From an uncultured Terriglobus sp. (lineage in GTDB: Bacteria > Acidobacteriota > Terriglobia > Terriglobales > Acidobacteriaceae): a DNA stretch of 12,666 nucleotides. Made by a program: the position numbers and the translations under genes. The notes under the pieces are model-generated. The model was not told the origin of the DNA, made no database searches, and saw only the letters and a program-made list of their open reading frames with translations. The stretch spans positions 1 through 12,666 of the forward strand of contig CALMRM010000078.1 of NCBI GenBank assembly GCA_937871605.1. The letters run 5' to 3'. This document shows, piece by piece, positions 7,112 through 12,666 of this stretch. Numbering within the stretch: position 1 is the stretch's first letter; each line of letters begins with the position of its first letter.

Positions 7112-7721
7112 GCGTTTTGGCTGCGTTGATGTGCAGGCTTTCGACAATGCGGCTCTCACCGGCTAGCTTGCCTGCGTGATCGAACCGAAGCACGATGATC
7201 CAGTCATAGACCTCATCGGGCCACTTGCCGCCTGGGAGCAACTCTTCCGGGTCAGCTCCAAAGCTCTTCAGCAACGCTGGTATTTGGCCGTGCCGCCAGG
7301 CAACAAGGGGGTGCATTCCATGCTCGTCGTTGCGCAGCAGCGCCACCAGTTTGTCAGGCTCCTTCGTTCCAGCATCAAGGTGCAGCGGCAAACCCGTGGC
7401 CTTACTTAGGGGTTCGAGGGTGAGCCGCGGTCGGTTGCTGTTGTCGGAGTCCGCGCCCGCGTAGAGCGCGTCGACCTTGAACCGTAGGGTGCCCTCGTGG
7501 AACGGCTCAAAATAAGACGTATACGCCTCTGCGCGTGCTGCTCCTGCCTCGTTCAGCATGGCACCAACTGACGGCTTCTCCGCGTGGCGTATCAGCAGCA
7601 GCGTGTTGTCGGCCAGGTGATCGTGAGCAGATTGTGCAACGGCGTTGGATGAGAGAGCGAGCAGAATGAGAGAAGGCAACATCTTGAGCATGTCGATGCT
7701 GGTCAGAATACTCTTCTGCAT
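7104..7721 (-). CDS. Secreted histidine phosphatase superfamily (RHG) protein
   Basis: This encodes 205 residues if translated from the ATG at 7721. The start is uncertain: GTG at 7727 and ATG at 7691 are in frame, and none has a good Shine-Dalgarno. All give a signal peptide (MLKMLPSLILLALSSNAVAQS). The mature protein opens with LLLIRHAEKP, where R45 and H46 are the catalytic pair of the histidine phosphatase (branch 1, phosphoglycerate-mutase-like) fold. The family's later basic residues fit R97 (SNRPRLT) and H144 (AWRHGQIP). The fold hydrolyses phosphate esters through a phosphohistidine; an exported version would act on periplasmic or external substrates, which cannot be named. The length is short for a phytase. 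The gene converges on the kinase gene and diverges from TonB receptor 2, sharing the 7728-7903 region that carries a regulatory box. Another exported phosphatase is encoded at 10538. Confidence 0.85.
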   Translation of the reverse strand: MQKSILTSIDMLKMLPSLILLALSSNAVAQSAHDHLADNTLLLIRHAEKPSVGAMLNEAGAARAEAYTSYFEPFHEGTLRFKVDALYAGADSDNSNRPRLTLEPLSKATGLPLHLDAGTKEPDKLVALLRNDEHGMHPLVAWRHGQIPALLKSFGADPEELLPGGKWPDEVYDWIIVLRFDHAGKLAGESRIVESLHINAAKTQR

Positions 7722-7744
7722 TCGCACAAGAGGTCATAGCGCAC
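7703..7744 (-). CDS. Possible 13-codon leader peptide upstream of the RHG phosphatase
   Basis: A GTG at 7744 is preceded by AGGAG (7749-7753) with a 4-nt gap, a better ribosome site than any phosphatase start has. It opens a short frame, MRYDLLCECRRVF, that stops with TGA at 7703-7705, only 11 nt before the alternative phosphatase ATG at 7691. It may be a leader peptide coupling translation into the phosphatase gene, or the AGGAG may be chance. A TATGAC hexamer (7733-7738, minus), a possible -10, lies inside this frame and argues against it being translated. This is a low-confidence proposal. Confidence 0.15.
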   Translation of the reverse strand: MRYDLLCECRRVF

Positions 7745-7759
7745 GGCTCTCCTGTGGAA

Positions 7760-7776
7760 CTTCAGGCTCTCTTAAG
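7760..7776 (+). promoter_or_regulatory. OmpR-family tandem box upstream of TonB receptor 2
   Basis: CTTCAG-gctct-CTTAAG: two direct half-sites with a 5-nt gap, in the 176-bp region between the divergent RHG phosphatase and TonB receptor 2 genes. It shares both half-sites and the flanking A with the 11320-11336 box. It is oriented toward TonB receptor 2, whose GTG lies 128 bp beyond it. No convincing -10 is seen at the 10-bp spacing found at the other two boxes (the hexamer there is CTTTGT), so the exact promoter is unclear. It could also affect the divergent phosphatase gene. Confidence 0.6.
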
Positions 7777-7903
7777 CTTTAGGGCGCTTTGTCAGGTTAG
7801 GCGAAATCTGTCATGCGACGTTCACAGGGCATTCACGGCGCTCTTACTCAACGACCCTAGCGTAGAGCACACCGCAACCATATCTGTTCTGTTTGGAGAA
7901 GCC

Positions 7904-10462
7904 GTGCGCCCTAACTCACGTCCTACCTCGGTCACCTTGCTGCTTGCAGCAGTTGCCGCAGCAGTGCCTCTGCATTCGCAGTCGAGCGCTTCGATTACGG
8001 GCGTTGTTACTGATCCGCACGGAGCGGCCCTGCCAAACGCCGCGGTCGTGGTCCACAACCACAAGAACACCACAGCGCGAAAGGCCACCTCAGACGCAGC
8101 AGGTCACTTCATCATCATGGACCTTCCTCCGGACACCTACGAGGTGGATACTGCGGCACCAGGCTTTTCGGTGAGTAAGGCAGAGAACGTGATTGTCCAG
8201 GCGAACCAGTCCACAGACCTGCCGATCGTATTGAGCCTGAGCGACATCAGTCAGCAAGTCACGGTAGAGGCGGACGCTTCTGATTCTGTGGCGGCACAGC
8301 TTGCACCGCTGGATGCGCGCCTGGATGCACGCTCGGCCCGTACCGAGATCAGCGATCACTACATCGAGAACTTTACGTCACCCATCGCCGACTACAGCGA
8401 GGTCATCGCGCTCTCGCCCGGTACCTTCAGCGTGAACTCGAACGGCGTTGGCCTGGGCGACAGCAAGAATTACTTCCGTGGCTTTGCCGATGGGCAGTAC
8501 GACATCACGTTCGACGGTATCCCGTTTGAGGATACAAATTCGCCGACGCACCACTCTTGGGCATTCTTCCCATCGCAGTTTATCGGCGGTGTGGACTTCG
8601 ACCGTTCTCCTGGTGGCGCGTCCACCATTGGACCAACGCCCTTTGGCGGTTCCATCAATCTGCTTTCAGAGCCCGCGCGTTCGCAGCAGGACATGCGCTT
8701 CGGCGTGTCGTACGGCTCGTATAACACCATCCTCTATGACGGAAACTACACGACCGGTGACTTCGGCCCATCACGCAAGATGAATCTGTGGGTCGACGTG
8801 CACCACCTGTCTTCCGATGGTTTTCAGACCTTCAATCGGCAGCGCCGCACGGCCGGCGCCCTAAAATATCAATACAAGATTTCAGACGGCACCACGCTTA
8901 CCGGCTTCAGCAGCGTTCTAAATCTGGACACCAACACACCGAACTTTAGTGGACCGCTGCGCAGTGAGGTGGCCAGCAATGGCTATAACTACCTACTGAA
9001 CAACAATCCCGGCAGCTCGGAGTACTACCGCTACAACTTCTACCATGTGCCCACCGACTTCGAGTATGTGGGCTTGAAGAGGGAGCTCGGACACGGCTGG
9101 TACCTGGACACCAAGCCCTACACCTACAGCTATAACAACCACCAGAACTACGCCAACACGCAGGCCAGCACCATCACGGCAGCCTGCGACACAGAAGCAG
9201 CTGTTAAGGCTGGTGCCGCTAACACGGCGACGACTGCCTACGCATGCGGTACGGACAAGCTGAACAGCTACCGCAAGTATGGCGAGATCACGTCTCTCAG
9301 CCAAGTGTCACACGTGGGTATCTTCCGCGCAGGACTTTGGTATGAATGGGCCGCGACAAACCGGTTCCAGATTCCGCAGAACCCGCGCAACCTGGCCGAT
9401 TCCGTACTGCCCAACTTTCACGAGCAGTTCTGGACCAACAGCTACCAGCCCTTTGCGGAATACGAGTGGCACCCCACGCAGAAGCTGACGGTAGTGGGTG
9501 GTTTTAAGTACGCAAGGTACACGCAAGACCTGAAGCAATACGCCGACAACGGCAAAACAATCGGCAACATCGATCCGGTGACAAAGGTGCCGTTCGCCTT
9601 CCGTCGCGCCTACGGCGAGTACAACTCCTACCTGCCATCGGGTGACGCAAACTACCGCATCCGGCAGAACTGGTCCGTGTACGGTCAGATTGCCACCGGT
9701 AGCGTTATCCCACCGAGCAATGTCTTCGACCAGGCGGGCACCGTATCAACACTGCCAAAGCCCACCGGTGCCTTCACGTTGCAGACGGGCACTGTAGTCA
9801 AGCTCAAGCGTGTCTCACTTACCGGCGATTACTATCACATTCACTTCGGCAACACTTACACAGCGATTGCCGACCCGAACATTCAATCGGGAACGCAGTT
9901 CTTCTCAAGTGGCGACACGGTGACGCAGGGTTTTGAAGGCGAAACGAACCTGGCCTTCACGAATCACCTGAGTCTCTATCTAAACGGGACTGTGGGTACG
10001 GCGAAGTTCGTGTCTCAGACCATCAGCACACCTTCCGCTGTTGCCGGGCAGCCTGCTGTCGCCGCCGTGAACGCCGCCTACAAACAGTGGGTCGGCAACA
10101 CGCCTGCAAACACGCAGGGTTACGGCCTTTCGTACCAGAACAATCGTTTCGACGCGGGCATCTTCAACAAACGCATTGGACCGTACTGGAACGCGCAGGG
10201 CAAGTTTCAGCAGGTCACGCCCATCGATCCCTTCCAGATCACCAACCTGTTCTTCAACTATTCGTTGCGCGGCGGTCACCTGCTTGATGGCAGCAAGCTG
10301 CGTCTGAGCTTCAACAATCTTTTCAACACTCGCTCTATTACCAGCGTGAGCGCGTTGAACAAAACGGCCACCTTCACGCCAAACGCGGCAGACACGCTAG
10401 GGCAATTACCAGGACGCAGCGTCACCGTCTCTTTCGTCTTTGGGCTCTCACCCAAACGATAA
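7904..10462 (+). CDS. TonB-dependent receptor with CarboxypepD-regulatory-like N-terminus (TonB receptor 2)
   Basis: An outer-membrane receptor of 852 residues starting at GTG 7904. GGAG lies 5 nt upstream and the N-terminus is a signal peptide (TLLLAAVAAAVPLHSQS). The in-frame extension back to 7754 would run through the regulatory box. Residues about 29-112 form a carboxypeptidase-regulatory-like domain (ITGVVTDPHGAALPNAAVVV, GHFIIMDLPPDTYEV). The plug (about 145-258) includes NYFRGFADGQYDITFDGIPF (189-208), RSPGGASTIGPTPFGGSINL (234-253) and many conserved glycines. The remainder is a Tyr/Asn-rich barrel ending in GRSVTVSFVFGLSPKR. It is not close in sequence to TonB receptor 1: it lacks the LPINGR and GTNALRG signatures and is about 140 residues shorter. 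It is followed 75 bp later by an exported PAP2 phosphatase, an arrangement that would fit dephosphorylation of an imported ligand. The substrate is unknown. Confidence 0.93.
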   Translation: MRPNSRPTSVTLLLAAVAAAVPLHSQSSASITGVVTDPHGAALPNAAVVVHNHKNTTARKATSDAAGHFIIMDLPPDTYEVDTAAPGFSVSKAENVIVQANQSTDLPIVLSLSDISQQVTVEADASDSVAAQLAPLDARLDARSARTEISDHYIENFTSPIADYSEVIALSPGTFSVNSNGVGLGDSKNYFRGFADGQYDITFDGIPFEDTNSPTHHSWAFFPSQFIGGVDFDRSPGGASTIGPTPFGGSINLLSEPARSQQDMRFGVSYGSYNTILYDGNYTTGDFGPSRKMNLWVDVHHLSSDGFQTFNRQRRTAGALKYQYKISDGTTLTGFSSVLNLDTNTPNFSGPLRSEVASNGYNYLLNNNPGSSEYYRYNFYHVPTDFEYVGLKRELGHGWYLDTKPYTYSYNNHQNYANTQASTITAACDTEAAVKAGAANTATTAYACGTDKLNSYRKYGEITSLSQVSHVGIFRAGLWYEWAATNRFQIPQNPRNLADSVLPNFHEQFWTNSYQPFAEYEWHPTQKLTVVGGFKYARYTQDLKQYADNGKTIGNIDPVTKVPFAFRRAYGEYNSYLPSGDANYRIRQNWSVYGQIATGSVIPPSNVFDQAGTVSTLPKPTGAFTLQTGTVVKLKRVSLTGDYYHIHFGNTYTAIADPNIQSGTQFFSSGDTVTQGFEGETNLAFTNHLSLYLNGTVGTAKFVSQTISTPSAVAGQPAVAAVNAAYKQWVGNTPANTQGYGLSYQNNRFDAGIFNKRIGPYWNAQGKFQQVTPIDPFQITNLFFNYSLRGGHLLDGSKLRLSFNNLFNTRSITSVSALNKTATFTPNAADTLGQLPGRSVTVSFVFGLSPKR

Positions 10463-10537
10463 TCAACCCCGGTATGCGGGATGGGCGCAATCCCTGGCGT
10501 GCGCTTGCCCGCCAACTCAGCAAAAGCTGGAGGCAAA

Positions 10538-11275
10538 ATGTCCGTGGGATCTACGGTGTGTACGGTTGCTGCGCGCATCACCCTCCTGGCCGCGATGCTT
10601 GTTCTTTCGTTGCACCCTTCGCTCGCGCAAGTGGCAAAGCACCGCGAGCCGTACTACCTGACGGTGCCTGCCCTTAACTACGAAGCTGCCGTTGGGCAAC
10701 CACCCACGCCCGGCACGGAAGATGCGCGGCGTGACGAAGAGGCGGTAAGACAAGCTGAATCATCCCGCACACCCGCTCAGGTGCGCGAAGCACAACGCGA
10801 CGACGCGCAAGAGGACATCTTCCTGTACAGCACGGTGCTGGGAGCCGGCTTCAACGCAGCGGCGCTTCCCAAAACTGCCGCCCTCTCCGCACATCTGCGC
10901 AACGACGTGGGCACTGTTGTTCCCGTCTTAAAGGCCTTCTACCACCGGCCACGGCCATTTCTGACAGACCACTCGCTGCATCCAGTGTGCGAGAAGACAA
11001 TTGAGGGCACGTTTCCGAGCGGCCATGCGACGGTGGGATACCTCACGGGCCTTGTTCTGGCACAGATGGTGACGGACAAAGCGCCCGCAATCCTTGCGCG
11101 CTCGCGTGAGTACGCGTCCAATCGGGTTATTTGCGGAGTGCATTACCCAGCCGATACCGAGGCGAGCCAGCGCGTGGCTCTAGTACTCATGGGCGAACTG
11201 GCTCTCTCACCACGTTTTCAAGCTGACCTGAAGGAAGTGGTTGCAGAGTTGAAGAGCAAACAGGTGATTCCGTAG
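10538..11275 (+). CDS. Exported PAP2-superfamily acid phosphatase (class A non-specific type)
   Basis: A 245-residue protein from ATG 10538, which has GGAGG 6 nt upstream; the longer frame to 10481 only adds sequence before the signal peptide (ITLLAAMLVLSLHPSLAQ, about 14-31). The three-part PAP2/class A acid phosphatase signature is present: KX6RP as K132-AFYHRP-R139-P140, PSGH at 160-163, and the SRX5HX3D element as N195-R196-VICGV-H202-YPA-D206. The last has Asn in place of the usual Ser, while the catalytic His and Asp are kept. A PAP2 enzyme without membrane segments apart from the signal peptide should be periplasmic and hydrolyse phosphomonoesters. It lies 75 bp after TonB receptor 2 with no strong terminator between, so co-transcription is likely. 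Residues 55-93 form a charged, Glu/Arg/Gln-rich stretch before the catalytic domain. Confidence 0.92.
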   Translation: MSVGSTVCTVAARITLLAAMLVLSLHPSLAQVAKHREPYYLTVPALNYEAAVGQPPTPGTEDARRDEEAVRQAESSRTPAQVREAQRDDAQEDIFLYSTVLGAGFNAAALPKTAALSAHLRNDVGTVVPVLKAFYHRPRPFLTDHSLHPVCEKTIEGTFPSGHATVGYLTGLVLAQMVTDKAPAILARSREYASNRVICGVHYPADTEASQRVALVLMGELALSPRFQADLKEVVAELKSKQVIP

Positions 11276-11319
11276 CGAACGCAGTCACATCGGCGACTGC
11301 CATCTGCAGCGCGGCGGCA

Positions 11320-11336
11320 CTTCAGGTTTTCTTAAG
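11320..11336 (+). promoter_or_regulatory. OmpR-family tandem box upstream of the TolC-family gene
   Basis: CTTCAG-gtttt-CTTAAG, in the 83-bp gap between the PAP2 phosphatase stop and the TolC-family start. It has the same half-sites and 5-nt gap as 7760-7776. Its second half-site ends 10 bp before a -10-like TACCTT, the same geometry as at TonB receptor 1. This suggests the efflux gene has its own regulated promoter instead of depending on readthrough alone. Confidence 0.6.
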
Positions 11337-11346
11337 CTGCGTGGCT

Positions 11347-11352
11347 TACCTT
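11347..11352 (+). promoter_or_regulatory. Candidate -10 element of the TolC-family gene, possibly leaderless
   Basis: TACCTT is a weak -10 match (3 of 6), or TTACCT one base earlier. It is followed by 6 nt and then the ATG at 11359, so transcription would start at or next to the start codon. No Shine-Dalgarno is visible before that ATG. The hexamer is credited mainly because of its 10-bp spacing from the tandem box. Confidence 0.35.
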
Positions 11353-11358
11353 GGCGAC

Positions 11359-12666
11359 ATGGGTGGTCGCCGCTCACGATGTGTTTCCGTAGCGCTGCTT
11401 GCGGCCATGCTGCCGCCCTTCCTGCTGCAAGCGCAGCAGACACCCGCAGCAAGTGGTAGTGCATCCCTCACGCTTGAACGGGCGCTTGCTCTTGCGGCCA
11501 CGAATGAGCCTGCTTTCGCTGCGGCCTCAGCAGAACAGCAGGCGTTGGCCCTGGAACGCAAGAACGCGAAAGCGGCCCTGCTGCCCACAGCGACCTACCA
11601 CAACCAAGCGATCTATACGGAACCGAACGGCGTGGCTGCAAGCCGCATCGGGCAAACGGCCAACGCTCCCGCGCCTGTGTTTATCGCAAATAATGCCGTG
11701 CGTGAGTACGCAAGTCAGGGCGTGTTCAACGAAACCCTGGGCTTTGCCCAAGTCGGCGCGATACGCCTGGCGACGGCGAACGCCCTCCGCGCAGAAGCCG
11801 AGCTTGAGATCGCCAGGCGCGGCCTGGTGGCAACCGTTGTCTCGTTGTTCTATGGTGCGGCTGCAGGGGGCGAGAAAGTTGCGGTCGCCGAACGCGCGCT
11901 CGTAGAAGCGAACCGCTTTGTCGAACTGACGCAAAAGCGCGAGGCCGCGCGTGAGGTGGCCCACGCGGACGTGCTGAAGGCTGAAATCGCGCAGCAGCAG
12001 CGCCAGCGTGAAGCAGAAGAAGCGCGTCTCGCATTGCAAAAGGCGCGGCTTGAGCTCGGAGTCTTGCTGTACCCCGATCCGGCTCAGCCCTTCACCCTCG
12101 CCACAGATACGGTGCCGCCACTTTTGCCCGAGCGCACCAGCGTGAACGCACTTGCATCGCAGAACAATCCCGAGCTCCGCAGCGCGCTCGCCGGTCTGCA
12201 GGCGAGCCAGGCAGACACCTACAGTGCACGCGCGGCGCTTGCCCCCGATCTTGCCCTGACCGCAACCTACGGAATAGACGCAACGAACTTTGGGGTGAAC
12301 GGGCCGGAGGGCATTCATAACCTCGGCTACTCCCTTAGCGCAACCCTTGACATACCGGTGTGGGATTGGTTGATTACAGAGCGCAAGATCAAGGCCAGCC
12401 GTCTACGCGAGACGGCGGCCAAGACTGCGGTTACTGCCACACAGCGCCGCCTCGTCGCAAACCTTGCCGAGTTCTACGCCGAGGCTGAGGCCGCATCCAG
12501 GCAGATGGCATCGTTGGACCAGTCTGTGGTGACGGCGCGCGAGAGCCTTCGGTTGACAAATCTGCGCTACGTCGATGGTGAAAGCACCGGCCTTGAGGTG
12601 GTCGATGCACAAAACACCCTGCTGAGCGCGGAAACAGCGCAGATTGATGGCCGCACTCGCTACCAG
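11359..12666 (+). CDS. TolC-family outer-membrane efflux protein (3' end cut by window edge)
   Basis: The frame is open from ATG 11359 to the window edge (436 codons). A signal peptide (VALLAAMLPPFLLQAQQ, about 10-26) is followed by two outer-membrane-factor repeats. The first begins LTLERALALAATNEPAFAA (37-55), continues through a long Ala/Glu/Arg-rich helical region and includes REVAHADVLKAEIAQQQ. The second has the family segment GYSLSATLDIPVWDW, then a long helix and NLRYVDGESTGLEVVDAQNTLLSAE near the cut. These are hallmarks of TolC/CusC-type trimeric channels joining an RND or ABC pump to the outside. Family length is typically about 430-500 residues, so only a short end is missing. Pump and adaptor genes would be expected just beyond the right edge. 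There is no clear Shine-Dalgarno, and an OmpR-type box lies upstream. The exported substrate cannot be deduced. Confidence 0.92.
   Translation, partial: MGGRRSRCVSVALLAAMLPPFLLQAQQTPAASGSASLTLERALALAATNEPAFAAASAEQQALALERKNAKAALLPTATYHNQAIYTEPNGVAASRIGQTANAPAPVFIANNAVREYASQGVFNETLGFAQVGAIRLATANALRAEAELEIARRGLVATVVSLFYGAAAGGEKVAVAERALVEANRFVELTQKREAAREVAHADVLKAEIAQQQRQREAEEARLALQKARLELGVLLYPDPAQPFTLATDTVPPLLPERTSVNALASQNNPELRSALAGLQASQADTYSARAALAPDLALTATYGIDATNFGVNGPEGIHNLGYSLSATLDIPVWDWLITERKIKASRLRETAAKTAVTATQRRLVANLAEFYAEAEAASRQMASLDQSVVTARESLRLTNLRYVDGESTGLEVVDAQNTLLSAETAQIDGRTRYQ

Noticed and set aside
7754..7903. N-terminal extension of TonB receptor 2 to 7754
   Set aside because: The extension lies across the tandem regulatory box and precedes an internal signal peptide. 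GGAG before the GTG at 7904 supports the shorter form.
10463..10537. Terminator between TonB receptor 2 and the PAP2 gene
   Set aside because: Only short arms are present (CCCG/CGGG, GGGAT/ATCCC) and there is no T-run, so I do not call a terminator; co-transcription remains more likely.
11527..12318. 263-codon open frame on the minus strand opposite the TolC-family gene
   Set aside because: It is antisense to a clear outer-membrane efflux protein and its translation has no recognisable family features.
1..12666. Mobile elements, CRISPR arrays, tRNA or rRNA genes
   Set aside because: I saw no transposase, integrase, terminal repeats, regularly spaced direct repeats or tRNA-like cloverleaf; the window is densely filled by the listed genes.

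Overview
The window reads as a chromosomal segment of a Gram-negative bacterium, most likely an Acidobacteriota member (Terriglobia type). This rests on a ~1000-residue Oar-like TonB-dependent receptor with an N-terminal carboxypeptidase-regulatory-like domain, a second receptor of the same general design, a two-component pair resembling the heavy-metal-sensor type, and moderately GC-rich coding DNA. The placement is an inference from gene style. I saw no rRNA, tRNA, CRISPR array, insertion sequence or integrase.

Layout. Left, minus strand (4848 down to 1): an apparent operon of an Oar-like TonB-dependent receptor, a secreted WG-repeat protein with about eight 34-residue repeats, and a secreted YncE-like beta-propeller protein cut by the left edge. 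Divergent from it, plus strand (4976-7071): an OmpR-family response regulator and its membrane histidine kinase, overlapping by ATGA. A long imperfect hairpin separates the kinase from a convergent minus-strand gene for a secreted histidine (RHG) phosphatase (7104-7721). Right, plus strand (7904-12666): a second TonB-dependent receptor, a secreted class A-like PAP2 acid phosphatase, and a TolC-family outer-membrane efflux protein cut by the right edge.

The most interesting signal is regulatory. Three intergenic regions carry the same tandem half-site arrangement CTTCAG-N5-(C/T)TTWAG, an 11-bp direct repeat of the kind bound by OmpR-family regulator dimers. They lie upstream of TonB receptor 1 (minus strand, 4910-4926), TonB receptor 2 (7760-7776) and the TolC-family gene (11320-11336), each oriented toward its gene. 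In two of the three, a -10-like hexamer starts exactly 10 bp after the box. The simplest reading is a local regulon in which the encoded two-component system controls two outer-membrane receptors, an efflux channel and the phosphatase genes between them.

In this model the receptors import an unknown ligand, the two exported phosphatases may act on a phosphorylated ligand or envelope component in the periplasm, and the TolC-like channel with partners beyond the window would export something. The substrate cannot be read from the sequence. All intergenic gaps are under 200 bp, so there is no long gene-free stretch.
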